Shown in pieces: positions 17,950 to 27,157 of a stretch of DNA of 64,000 nt. The translations under genes and the position numbers were made by a program. Within the stretch, counting starts at the first letter, position 1. Every line of letters begins with the position of its first letter. The notes under the pieces are model-generated. The model was not told the DNA's origin and made no database searches. It was given only the letters and a program-made list of their open reading frames with translations. This DNA is from an uncultured Chitinophagaceae bacterium (GTDB lineage: Bacteria > Bacteroidota > Bacteroidia > Chitinophagales > Chitinophagaceae): positions 1 through 64,000 of the forward strand of contig CAKZFX010000015.1 in NCBI GenBank assembly GCA_936908745.1, read 5' to 3'.

Positions 17950-20900
17950 ATGAACAGGCTTTTTCTAAAGACGATCCTATTTTTTGTTTTATTTATAAGC
18001 ATTTTTTCCATGAACAGTTCTGGACAAACCCCGGTTAAGAAGTATGAAAAAGAATGGAAGAAGGTGGACGATTTTGTCAAAAAGAACCTTCCGAAATCTG
18101 CGTTGACCGAAGTGCAGAATATTTATGCACTGGCCAAAAAGGAAAAACAGGACGCACAGGTCATCAAAGCCTTGTTGTATATAACTGACCTGCAAAGCGA
18201 AACAAGGGAGGACAACGAAACCCTGTCGATCGCCGAACTGGAAAAGGAGATTGCAACCTCCAAAGAACCTGTAACGTCTTTATTAAAGAGCCTTGTGGCC
18301 GGTAAATACTGGAATTATTACCAGCAAAACCGCTGGAAGCTCTATGACCGTACCACCACGGTTGATTTCAAAAAGGAGGATATCGCCACCTGGAACGCTA
18401 CTGATTTTCATAAAAAAATAACCGAGCTCTATCTCCAGTCCATCAGCAACGAAAAACTGTTGCAGCAAACAAGATTAGAACCTTACGACGAAATCATAGT
18501 AAAAGGAAATGTGCGCCACCTGCGCCCTACCCTTTTTGACCTGCTGGCGCATCGTGCTATTGATTATTTTGAAAACGACGAACGGGATATCGAACGCCCC
18601 GCTTATGCTTTTGAAATTGACCTGGCGTCAGCTTTCGATCCGGCGGCTGATTTTATTCACCGGAAGTTTCCTACCAAAGATTCGCTTTCACTGCAACATA
18701 AAGCCTTATTGCTGTATCAAAAGCTAATTGCCTTTCACCTGAACGATACCAAACATGATGCGCTGATCGATGTGGATTTGTTGCGTTTGCAGTTTGTAAA
18801 AAACAAATCGACGCATCCGGATAAAGACCAGCTTTATTTTATGTCCGTTAATCATATTGCCAACCAGTACAACACGTTGCCCGCCGCTGCGCAGGCATGG
18901 TACCTGGTGGCAGCATGGTATAATGAGCAGGGAAATACATACAAACCGTATGGCGACAGTACACACCGTTTTGACAAATTGAAAGCAAAAGAGATCTGTC
19001 AACGCATTGTGGCGCAAAAAGATTCTTCAGAAGGAAAGATCAATTGCTATAATCTTTTGAATGAGCTGAACAGCAAAACGCTTCATTTCAGTCTTGAAAA
19101 GATAAATGTGCCGGGGCAGGCTTTCCGTTCGCTGGTAAAGTATAAAAATATCAATACACTGCACCTGCGTATTATCAAAGCTGATCAGAAAATAAAAGAC
19201 CTGCTGGAAAAACAATATGACCCGGCTTATTGGTCGGCGATCATCAATGCAAAGGCAGAAAGAAACTGGCAACAGGCTCTTCCGGCCACCAACGACCTGC
19301 AACAGCATTCTGTAGAAATAAAAGTAGATGGATTGCCGTCTGGTGAATATATGCTGGTGGCGGGAAGTGATAAGGATTTTGCCAATGAAAAAACAGAATT
19401 AGGCGCCCGGTTCTTCTATGTGTCCAATATCAGTTATGTAAATAACAGCAATGATTATTTTGTATTGAACCGTGACAATGGCCAGCCGCTGGCAAAAGCC
19501 GCTGTGCAGGTATGGGAACAGAAGTATGATTATACACAGTATAAGTATGTAAAAGAAAAGGGCAAGTTATATCAAACGGATGCCAATGGCTATTTTAAGA
19601 TAGACAGCCGTGAAAATGATCCAAAGAATAAAAACAGGTATTCCAATTATTCGTACCTGCTGGATATTTCGCATAGCAATGACAAGTTATTCCTGACCGA
19701 TCTGCAATACGATTATTATTATAACCGTGGCAATACGGAAGAAGCCAAAACGACGACCAGCATTTTCCTGTTTGGCGACCGGAGTATTTATCGTCCCGGC
19801 CAAACCGTATACCTGAAAGGTATCGTATTAGCCGGCAACCGTATGGAGAAGAAAAATGAAGTGGTGAATAATTATGAAACCACGCTGTACCTGCGCGATG
19901 CCAATTACCAGGTCATTGATTCCATCAAAGTAAAAACAAATGAGTTTGGTTCGTTCAATGGCAAGTTCCAGTTGCCTTCGGCGGGACTGAACGGCAATTT
20001 CTCTGTGTATACTAAAAAAGACAATGGCAACCTCGGTTTCCGTGTGGAAGAATACAAACGTCCTAAATTCTATGTGGATTATGAGCCGATCAAAGGAACG
20101 TATAAAGTAAATGATAAGATCAAGATCACTGGTATTGCTAAGGCGTATGCAGGTAATAATATTGACGGAGCGAATGTTAAGTACCGTGTGGTACGTGAGC
20201 CGCGTTTCCTGTATCCCTGGATGTTCTGGCGCTGGTGGCAGCCGCCGGTAAAAGAAATGGAGATCACCAATGGTGAAGTGAAAACGGATAAGGATGGCAA
20301 GTTCGTGATCGAGTTTACCGCTATTCCTGACCTGTCATTGGACAAAAAGTTTGAACCGGTATTTGATTATAAAGTGTATGCAGATGTAACCGACATTAAT
20401 GGTGAAACAAGAAGCGGTGAACAAACGGTTTCTGTAAGTTATAAGGCATTAATGTTATCAACAGCTATTCCTGCATCGTTGCCTGCTGATAGCCTGAAAA
20501 CCTTGTCTATCCGCACACAAAATATGAATGGTGAGTTTGAACCTGCTACGGTCAACGTGGTTATCTCCAAACTCAAAGAAGAAAAAAGACTGATCCGTGA
20601 CCGTTATTGGGAGCGTCCTGACCAGTTCGTGATGAGCAAAGATGAGTACATTAAGAATTTCCCGTATGATGAATATGATAATGAAACGGATGCTAAAAGC
20701 TGGGAGAAGGAAAGAAAGGTTTTTGAAAAGTCGGATTCTTCGAGGGGAAATGGGGAATGGAAAGTGGAGAATGGAGGAATGGGGAATGGGAAATTCGAGG
20801 CAGGCTTTTATGTGATTGAAATGACTGCAAAGAATAAAGCCGGTGATGAAGTAAAAGATATAAAGTACATCGAGCTGACAGATGAAAGGAATAAACAGTT

Positions 20901-23900
20901 GACCCGTCCGCAATATTTGTGGAGCCAGGCTGGCAAAGCGATTGAACCGGGCGAAACAACAACAGTGCAGGTGGGTTCTTCTGCAACGGATATTTTTATG
21001 GTGCAGCAGGTTGACAAATCCACGGTCAATAGTCAACAGTCAACAGCAGCGTACAATTATTTGCGCTTATCCAATGAAAAGAAAGCGTTTCCATTTACAG
21101 CTACGGAAGCCGATCGTGGTGGCTATGGCGTGAACTGGTTGTTTGTAAAACACAACCGTTTTTATCAATACAACCAGGTGATCTATGTGCCATGGAGCAA
21201 TAAAGACCTGAAAGTGGAGTATGCTACTTTCCGCGACAAGACATTGCCGGGCAGCGAAGAGAAATGGAAAGTAAAGATCAGTGGTTATAAGAATGAAAAA
21301 GTGGCGGCCGAAATGCTGGCAAGTATGTATGATGCTTCGCTGGACCAGTTTCAGCCGCATAATTGGTACCAGCCCAATGTTTGGCCTTCTTATTACAACA
21401 GCCAACGCTGGAGCGGTGTACAGAATTTCCTGCAGATTGATGCAGCTAATCGTTATGTGGCAGGGCCAGAGGCGAAGTATTATGTAAAAACATACGACCA
21501 GCTTTTCAATAATGTGTATGATGAAGTCATGGCTGTTGGCTATGGTGGTGCTAAACCACGAATGATGCGTATGGATGCCAAGGCAGCAGCACCGATGATG
21601 GAGGTTAGCGGTAATGTCGCTTTACAGGGAAAAGCTGCCGGGCTTGATGTACAGGCCGATACTTTCGCTTTTAAAACAAATAAAGATGGAGTTGCAGATG
21701 AATTTGATAAAGAACAAGAGCAAAAACAGTCACAACAAGGCTCCGAAGTGCAAATAAGAAAGAATTTCAACGAAACAGCTTTCTTCTTCCCGGATTTACA
21801 TACCGATGCAGAAGGCAATATTGAGTTTTCATTCACGATGCCGGAAGCGTTGACTAAATGGAAGTTCCAGGCATTGGCACATACAAAAGATGCCGCTTTT
21901 GGTTACAGCAGTAAAGAGATCGTGACCCAAAAAGACCTGATGGTGCAGCCCAACACACCACGCTTCCTGCGTGAAGGTGATAAAATGGAGCTCAGCACCA
22001 AAGTGGTGAACCTGACAGATAAAGAAATGACAGGACAGGCCGAGTTGCAGTTGATAGATGCGGAAACCAATCAGCCGATTGATGGCTGGTTCCGCAATTC
22101 AATTCCTAACCAATATTTCACCGTTGCAGCAGGTCAAAGCGAAGCGGTAAAATTCCCGATTGAAGTGCCTTACCTGTTCAACAAGGCGCTGACATGGCGC
22201 ATCATTGCCCGCTCAGGCAGTTTCTCTGATGGAGAAGAAAATATGTTGCCTGTACTTACTAATCGTATGCTGGTGACCGAAACGATGCCGCTGCCAATGC
22301 GTGGCACAGGCACTAAGAATTTTACGTTTGAAAAATTAATCAATAGCGGCAAAAGTGAAACTTTGCAGAATTTTTCATTAAGTGTGGAGTATACATCCAA
22401 CCCGGCATGGTATGCAGTACAAGCATTGCCTTACCTGATGGATTATCCATACGAATGTGCTGAACAAACATGGAACCGTTATTATGCCAATTCGCTGGCG
22501 ACGTTTGTAGCTAATTCTTCGCCACGTATCAAACAGGTTTTTGAGCAATGGAAAATAAAAGATACAGCAGCGCTGATGAGCAACCTGCAAAAGAACCAGG
22601 AGTTGAAACAAGTGTTGCTGGAAGAAACGCCATGGGTATTGCAGGCTAAGAATGAAGCAGAGCAGAAGAAAAACATCGCCTTGTTGTTTGATATGATCCG
22701 CATGAGCGATCAGCTCAGTTCTTCGTATGAAAAACTGAAACAAATGCAAAGCCCTAATGGTGGTTTTGTATGGTTCAAAGGCGGGCCTGATGATCGTTAT
22801 ATCACACAGTATATTGTTACCGGTATCGGCCACCTGAAAAAACTGAATGCCATTGCCAAAGGACAGGATGACCGTATGAATGCAATCCTGAAAACAGCAA
22901 TCCCTTACCTGGATAAGAAGATCAAAGAAGACTACGATGACCTGGTGAAGTATAAAACCGATCTGAAAAAGTACACACCGGGTTATACCGTGATCCAGTA
23001 TTTATATATGCGCAGCTTCTTTACAGATGCGATACCTAAAGCTTCGCAAACGGCCTATAATTATTTCCGTGAAAGGGCGCAAAAAACATGGACAACACAG
23101 AGTAAGTATATGCAGGGCATGATCGCACTGGCAATGCACCGTAGCAAAGATGCCGCAACGCCTGCTGCGATCCTGAAATCGCTGAAAGAAACATCGATCA
23201 ATAATGAAGAGCTGGGTATGTACTGGAAAGACCTCAGCAGCGGTGGCTGGTTCTGGTACCAGGCACCGATTGAAACGCAAGCCTTGCTGATCGAAGCCTT
23301 CCAGGAAATTGCCAAAGACACAAAAACAGTGGATGACCTGCGTACATGGTTGCTGAAGAATAAACAAACGAATAACTGGAAAACAACCAAGGCAACGGCT
23401 GAAGCTTGTTATGCATTGTTGATACAAGGCACTGAATGGCTGACCAGCGAACCGGCTGTTGAGATCAAACTCGGCACAACGGTTATCAGTTCTTCTGATA
23501 ATAAACAGGAAGCCGGAACCGGTTATTTCAAAAAAGTGATTGAAGGCAGTTCTGTAAAACCGGCGATGGGTAATATTTCCGTATCGGTTGCTTCATCTGA
23601 TAAGAACACCGGCACTACCTGGGGTGGTGTGTACTGGCAGTATTTTGAAGACCTGGATAAGATCACTACCGCTTCTACTCCATTAAAGCTGGTGAAGAAG
23701 TTGTTTATTGAAAAGAATTCTGATCGTGGGCCTGTATTGACACCGGTGACAGAAAGCACCGTTATCAAAGTAGGCGACAAAATAAAAGTAAGAGTGGAGT
23801 TGCGTGTGGACCGTGATATGGAGTATGTGCACATGAAAGATATGCGTGCTTCTGCTTTTGAGCCCGTGAATGTGCTGAGTTCTTATAAATGGCAGGGCGG

Positions 23901-24099
23901 GCTTGGTTATTATGAAAGTACCAAAGACGCAAGTACTAACTTTTTCTTTAGTTACCTAAGAAAAGGAACGTATGTATTTGAGTATCCTTTGTTCGCCACG
24001 CATACGGGTAATTTCAGTAATGGCGTTACAACTATTCAGTGTATGTATGCACCGGAGTTTACTTCGCATTCTGAAGGTATCCGGGTGAACATAGAGTAA
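17950..24099 (+). CDS. Alpha-2-macroglobulin family protein (A2M-1)
   Basis: 2049 residues. A signal peptide ends near SSGQ, followed by a 500-residue helical N region typical of Bacteroidota A2Ms, and MG2 (FLFGDRSIYRPGQTVYLKGIV) near residue 600. The A2M core (IRKNFNETAFFFPDLHTDAEG) lies near 1268-1310. The thioester motif CAEQ has its Cys at 1503, then come the alpha/alpha thioester domain and receptor-like C-terminal domain. Such proteins trap proteases in the periplasm through a reactive thioester. Just before the core, residues 1192-1235 contain VGYGG and LQGKAAGLDVQ, motifs of the SusC plug domain. Two word-like repeats lie in frame at 20739-20800 and 21023-21050. A terminator follows. 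Confidence 0.92.
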   Translation: MNRLFLKTILFFVLFISIFSMNSSGQTPVKKYEKEWKKVDDFVKKNLPKSALTEVQNIYALAKKEKQDAQVIKALLYITDLQSETREDNETLSIAELEKEIATSKEPVTSLLKSLVAGKYWNYYQQNRWKLYDRTTTVDFKKEDIATWNATDFHKKITELYLQSISNEKLLQQTRLEPYDEIIVKGNVRHLRPTLFDLLAHRAIDYFENDERDIERPAYAFEIDLASAFDPAADFIHRKFPTKDSLSLQHKALLLYQKLIAFHLNDTKHDALIDVDLLRLQFVKNKSTHPDKDQLYFMSVNHIANQYNTLPAAAQAWYLVAAWYNEQGNTYKPYGDSTHRFDKLKAKEICQRIVAQKDSSEGKINCYNLLNELNSKTLHFSLEKINVPGQAFRSLVKYKNINTLHLRIIKADQKIKDLLEKQYDPAYWSAIINAKAERNWQQALPATNDLQQHSVEIKVDGLPSGEYMLVAGSDKDFANEKTELGARFFYVSNISYVNNSNDYFVLNRDNGQPLAKAAVQVWEQKYDYTQYKYVKEKGKLYQTDANGYFKIDSRENDPKNKNRYSNYSYLLDISHSNDKLFLTDLQYDYYYNRGNTEEAKTTTSIFLFGDRSIYRPGQTVYLKGIVLAGNRMEKKNEVVNNYETTLYLRDANYQVIDSIKVKTNEFGSFNGKFQLPSAGLNGNFSVYTKKDNGNLGFRVEEYKRPKFYVDYEPIKGTYKVNDKIKITGIAKAYAGNNIDGANVKYRVVREPRFLYPWMFWRWWQPPVKEMEITNGEVKTDKDGKFVIEFTAIPDLSLDKKFEPVFDYKVYADVTDINGETRSGEQTVSVSYKALMLSTAIPASLPADSLKTLSIRTQNMNGEFEPATVNVVISKLKEEKRLIRDRYWERPDQFVMSKDEYIKNFPYDEYDNETDAKSWEKERKVFEKSDSSRGNGEWKVENGGMGNGKFEAGFYVIEMTAKNKAGDEVKDIKYIELTDERNKQLTRPQYLWSQAGKAIEPGETTTVQVGSSATDIFMVQQVDKSTVNSQQSTAAYNYLRLSNEKKAFPFTATEADRGGYGVNWLFVKHNRFYQYNQVIYVPWSNKDLKVEYATFRDKTLPGSEEKWKVKISGYKNEKVAAEMLASMYDASLDQFQPHNWYQPNVWPSYYNSQRWSGVQNFLQIDAANRYVAGPEAKYYVKTYDQLFNNVYDEVMAVGYGGAKPRMMRMDAKAAAPMMEVSGNVALQGKAAGLDVQADTFAFKTNKDGVADEFDKEQEQKQSQQGSEVQIRKNFNETAFFFPDLHTDAEGNIEFSFTMPEALTKWKFQALAHTKDAAFGYSSKEIVTQKDLMVQPNTPRFLREGDKMELSTKVVNLTDKEMTGQAELQLIDAETNQPIDGWFRNSIPNQYFTVAAGQSEAVKFPIEVPYLFNKALTWRIIARSGSFSDGEENMLPVLTNRMLVTETMPLPMRGTGTKNFTFEKLINSGKSETLQNFSLSVEYTSNPAWYAVQALPYLMDYPYECAEQTWNRYYANSLATFVANSSPRIKQVFEQWKIKDTAALMSNLQKNQELKQVLLEETPWVLQAKNEAEQKKNIALLFDMIRMSDQLSSSYEKLKQMQSPNGGFVWFKGGPDDRYITQYIVTGIGHLKKLNAIAKGQDDRMNAILKTAIPYLDKKIKEDYDDLVKYKTDLKKYTPGYTVIQYLYMRSFFTDAIPKASQTAYNYFRERAQKTWTTQSKYMQGMIALAMHRSKDAATPAAILKSLKETSINNEELGMYWKDLSSGGWFWYQAPIETQALLIEAFQEIAKDTKTVDDLRTWLLKNKQTNNWKTTKATAEACYALLIQGTEWLTSEPAVEIKLGTTVISSSDNKQEAGTGYFKKVIEGSSVKPAMGNISVSVASSDKNTGTTWGGVYWQYFEDLDKITTASTPLKLVKKLFIEKNSDRGPVLTPVTESTVIKVGDKIKVRVELRVDRDMEYVHMKDMRASAFEPVNVLSSYKWQGGLGYYESTKDASTNFFFSYLRKGTYVFEYPLFATHTGNFSNGVTTIQCMYAPEFTSHSEGIRVNIE
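20739..20800 (+). repeat. Purine-rich word repeat inside the A2M-1 coding sequence
   Basis: Variants of AATGGGGAATGGAAAGTGG run here in frame, encoding a Gly/Asn/Glu-rich linker (about residues 931-950). The word is the same as in the intergenic copies near 16471, 17460 and 52265. TTCGAGG occurs at both edges (20739-20745 and 20794-20800). Confidence 0.7.
21023..21050 (+). repeat. GTCAACA word repeat inside the A2M-1 coding sequence
   Basis: GGTCAATAGTCAACAGTCAA and continuation encode TVNSQQST in frame. It has the look of the other short-period repeats, but no second copy was found in the window. Confidence 0.45.
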
Positions 24100-24123
24100 A
24101 GTTGTTTAAGCTGATCGTTTTTA

Positions 24124-24156
24124 TAAAGCCCGGAGGTTTACCTTCGGGCTTTTTTA
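24124..24156 (+). terminator. Intrinsic terminator after A2M-1
   Basis: AAAGCCCGGAGG / CCTTCGGGCTTT stem with one mismatch, short TTTA loop, then T6. It lies 25 bases after the stop. Confidence 0.88.
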
Positions 24157-24169
24157 TGAAATAACATCT

Positions 24170-24412
24170 CACGCAAACCTGCTTGCAGCAGGCAAGCCTG
24201 CCTGACGGTAGGCAGGGCCGCTAAGACTTCGCTAAGAACTACATAAGCGTTTTAATCTTAACTCTACTCCGCTTTCGCGGATAAATCGCTATGAGAATCC
24301 CCTTTTCTCGTATTCTGCGTTGAAAAATTTCCCACAAAGCCACTAAGATTTTCTCCCGCAGATTAACGCAGACAAAAACCAGCGAAGATCAGCGATACCT
24401 GCAGGAGATTTT
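24170..24412. repeat. Intergenic repeat cluster with nested palindromes
   Basis: Two adjoining hairpins, GCTTGC...GCAAGC (24181-24197) and CCTGCCT GACGGT AGGCAGG (24197-24216), are followed by GCTAAGACTTCGCTAAG words. At 24353-24412 come copies of CTCCCGCAGATTAACGCAGA and GAAGATCAGCGATACCTGC. No gene is present in this 340-base gap. Confidence 0.6.
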
Positions 24413-24439
24413 TTTCTTTCTTACCTTCGGGCTACTGTT

Positions 24440-25087
24440 ATGAAACCTTACATCTTATTCGCCAGTTTATCAATTTTGCTCTTTTCCTGCAAGGTCAGCG
24501 AAAAAAATATCGCCGGTACTTACCGGCTCAATCAGCCTTCACGCACCCAATTGGTATTGAAAAACGACAAAACTTTTGAGTTTGTCAAAAATTTTTCTGA
24601 ACCCGGGCCTGTATTTTTTCCGGATTCTACAGAGTTTAATTACCGCACCAGCGGCAACTGGACGCTAAGTCCAAATGGCTCGTTGATCTTAAATAGCTTC
24701 ACGGGGCAGCAACCCGCATTGAAGCAACCTGCGGATTCCATATTGAATAATCCCGCCATGACTTCTTTTAGCTTTTGGAACGAATATGGCGACCCGGTCA
24801 ATATCCGTTTTATGAAGTTTCCACCGGACAAAATAAAGCTGTATAAGGCCAACAGCATTTCGTTTTTTGCCGAGGATTTTGATAAAAAAGACACATTGGA
24901 ATTTCATTTCTATGGCTACGCCCCTGTAAAATGGCCGGGTAATTTCTCTGCTGCATCCAACGGCAGCCATTCCGTGACACTGTTTGAAGAACAGCGGCAT
25001 GGTTTCTTTAAAAATGTAGCGCTAAAGGCACAACGCAAAAAGCTACTGGCTGCCGACAAGAGCTTTGCCTTATACAAGAAGGATTAA
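24440..25087 (+). CDS. Putative lipoprotein of unknown function
   Basis: 215 residues. The signal sequence MKPYILFASLSILLFSC ends in a good lipobox (LFSC, acylated Cys 17). The rest looks beta-rich, beginning IAGTYRLNQPSRTQLVLKNDKTFEF, like the small lipocalin-type lipoproteins of Bacteroidota that describe a residue-rich barrel. No firm family. The next gene begins 14 bases later but has its own promoter-like element inside this gene's 3' end. Confidence 0.75.
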   Translation: MKPYILFASLSILLFSCKVSEKNIAGTYRLNQPSRTQLVLKNDKTFEFVKNFSEPGPVFFPDSTEFNYRTSGNWTLSPNGSLILNSFTGQQPALKQPADSILNNPAMTSFSFWNEYGDPVNIRFMKFPPDKIKLYKANSISFFAEDFDKKDTLEFHFYGYAPVKWPGNFSAASNGSHSVTLFEEQRHGFFKNVALKAQRKKLLAADKSFALYKKD

Positions 25088-25097
25088 AGTATTTTTG
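25066..25097 (+). promoter_or_regulatory. Bacteroidota-type promoter for the FAD oxidoreductase
   Basis: TTTG (25066-25069), 20-base spacer, TATTTTTG (25090-25097): both -33 and -7 elements at ideal spacing. The -7 ends 4 bases before the ATG, so the mRNA should be almost leaderless. The -33 box lies within the last codons of the upstream lipoprotein gene. Confidence 0.6.
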
Positions 25098-25101
25098 TGC
25101 C

Positions 25102-26163
25102 ATGCAGGTCGACTATCTTATTATAGGGCAGGGCATCAGCGGCACTTTTCTCAGTTATTATTTAGAGCAGGAGCAAAAAAGTTTTTTGGTGATCGACGAA
25201 AACGATCCCAACGCACCCTCACGTCTTGCTGCCGGTATTATCAATCCCATCACCGGGCGGCGATTGGTAAAAGCCTGGATGATTGACGATCTCCTGCCCT
25301 TTGTATGGAACGCTTACCAGCAGATCGGGCAGCAGCTAACTATTTCCTGTATTTCACAAAAAAGCATCATTGATTTTTTTCCCGATCCGTTTATGAAGGA
25401 GTCTTTTGTGAAACGGATGAATGAAGAAGCCGCTTACCTCCATGCTTATCCTGAACAAAACCAGTTCAACACTTCGTTTCAGTATGAGTTTGGATGTGGC
25501 GAAATAAGACCGGCTTACACAGCGCATTTAGAAATATTGCTACCTGCCTGGCGAAAACATTTAGTGAGCAATAACGCACTGCTGGAAGAGCGGTTTGAAT
25601 TGGATGCATTGGAAACAACTGCTGACGGAATCAGCTATAAGGGAATCAAAGCCGAAAAGATCATCTTCTGTGATGGCGCAGCCTCTGGCGAAAGTCCTTA
25701 TTTCAGGTTACTGCCTTTTGCACCTAATAAAGGCGAAGCCCTGGTATTGGAAATAAAAGACCTGCCCGATCAGCATATTTTTAAAAAAGGATTGATGCTG
25801 GTGCCAATGGTGGAGAAAGACAGGTTCTGGCTCGGCTCTGCCTACACATGGGATTTTACCGACACATTACCTACTGAAGCTTTTCGCAACAATGCAGAAA
25901 GAGTATTGCAATCATGGATAAAACAGCCTTATAACATCATCAGCCATCTTGCGGGCTTACGACCGGCCACGCTGGAAAGAAGACCGTTCGTGGGTCTTCA
26001 TCCAACGCATCCGTCTGTTGGCATATTGAATGGGATGGGGACAAAGGGATGTTCACTCGCCCCTTATTTTGCCAAACAGTTCACTGATCATTTGATTTAC
26101 AAAATGCCGATCACGCCGGAAGCGGATGTGAAAAGATTTGCGAAGGTTTTGCAACGGGGTTAA
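25102..26163 (+). CDS. FAD-dependent oxidoreductase (DAO superfamily)
   Basis: 353 residues. The N-terminal dinucleotide fold has VDYLIIGQGISGTFLSYYL (GxGxxG at 9-14). RLAAGIINPITGRR, GLRPATLERRPFVGLHP and LNGMGTKGCSLAPYFA are typical of D-amino-acid/glycine-oxidase-like or MnmC-like DAO proteins. It likely oxidises a C-N bond of a small amine, using FAD in the cytoplasm; substrate unknown. Its 3' end overlaps by 4 bases the 3' end of the convergent peptidase gene. Confidence 0.85.
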   Translation: MQVDYLIIGQGISGTFLSYYLEQEQKSFLVIDENDPNAPSRLAAGIINPITGRRLVKAWMIDDLLPFVWNAYQQIGQQLTISCISQKSIIDFFPDPFMKESFVKRMNEEAAYLHAYPEQNQFNTSFQYEFGCGEIRPAYTAHLEILLPAWRKHLVSNNALLEERFELDALETTADGISYKGIKAEKIIFCDGAASGESPYFRLLPFAPNKGEALVLEIKDLPDQHIFKKGLMLVPMVEKDRFWLGSAYTWDFTDTLPTEAFRNNAERVLQSWIKQPYNIISHLAGLRPATLERRPFVGLHPTHPSVGILNGMGTKGCSLAPYFAKQFTDHLIYKMPITPEADVKRFAKVLQRG

Positions 26164-27125
26164 AGTAAATCCGGGTCAATAATCTTATAATCCAATAAAG
26201 GATCCTGGTTGAGGAGTTCTGATAATTCTGTATATAATGCTGGTAGCTTCTCTTTAAACAAAGCAGTGTTTTCAAAAAAGTTTTCTACTGACACTGCCCA
26301 GAATTCATCGAAATTAGGCACACTGCCATGATCAAATAAATGAACTTCGCCCGCCCGCATCGCCCGGAAAACCGGCCGGCCTTCTTCTGCAAATTCATTC
26401 AATCGTTCTTTAAAATGACGATCATATTTATTTTCAAAACCGAGATAAGCATCAAATTGAAGGGCGTGTGCCATTTCGTGTAAACCTAAATTGATGGAGT
26501 CCGAATAGTCATAATAACCCGCCAGGAAATGTTTCCATGAAATATGGATCCCATTCCTGCTTACATGTCCTAAATATGTTTCGTTGTCAAGATTCAACAC
26601 GTATTCGCCTTTCATTACATGGATCGTATCAAAATAATCCATGAGATAGTTTTGTAAACCAAACGTAAGCTGAACTGCGGAACCACTTATCAAATATGGG
26701 ATGTATTCTTTTTCTTCTATTGCATGATACCTAAAGTTTTTGCTTTCGGCAAAATGTAATGTTCGCTCAAGAAAACGCTGCTTTAATTCTACCGGCAGTG
26801 AACGATAATAAGGATTACAATCTGTCAGCAACTGATCAACTTCCATTCCCTTTTCCTTTACCAGTTTTTTGACCTTTGCCAGTGCCTGCTTTTTACGGAT
26901 ATAATCGGGCAGCATCCTGAGTAGATTAGAAAAATAAGCCATTAAAAAACCAACAACAAAAACCAGGAAAACTACCGGCCCGTCAAATGGCACATCATCG
27001 GCTTTAGACACAACCTGCCCTGTATTCCAATGCGCTTGTATGATGGAATCAATGCGGGCATCACCAGTAGAAGGTGGCGCGCCGTTCTTTCCGTGAATAT
27101 ATACTGTATCGGGTGGCGGAGGCAT
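26160..27125 (-). CDS. MtfA-like zinc metallopeptidase (M90 family) with membrane anchor
   Basis: 321 residues. An N-terminal proline-rich tail and a single membrane helix (about 50-68) precede the peptidase domain. Zinc motif HEMAH at 216-220, followed by ALQFD, and the conserved FDEFWAVSVENFFEN segment supplying the further ligand, define the MtfA/M90 group. E. coli MtfA is a cytosolic aminopeptidase linked to Mlc; this membrane-anchored form is common in Bacteroidota and of unknown role. The gene starts 32 bases after the stop of the leftward A2M-2 gene and is probably co-transcribed with it. Confidence 0.87.
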   Translation of the reverse strand: MPPPPDTVYIHGKNGAPPSTGDARIDSIIQAHWNTGQVVSKADDVPFDGPVVFLVFVVGFLMAYFSNLLRMLPDYIRKKQALAKVKKLVKEKGMEVDQLLTDCNPYYRSLPVELKQRFLERTLHFAESKNFRYHAIEEKEYIPYLISGSAVQLTFGLQNYLMDYFDTIHVMKGEYVLNLDNETYLGHVSRNGIHISWKHFLAGYYDYSDSINLGLHEMAHALQFDAYLGFENKYDRHFKERLNEFAEEGRPVFRAMRAGEVHLFDHGSVPNFDEFWAVSVENFFENTALFKEKLPALYTELSELLNQDPLLDYKIIDPDLL

Positions 27126-27157
27126 GCCCGCTAAAATAACATTATATACTGATCCGG

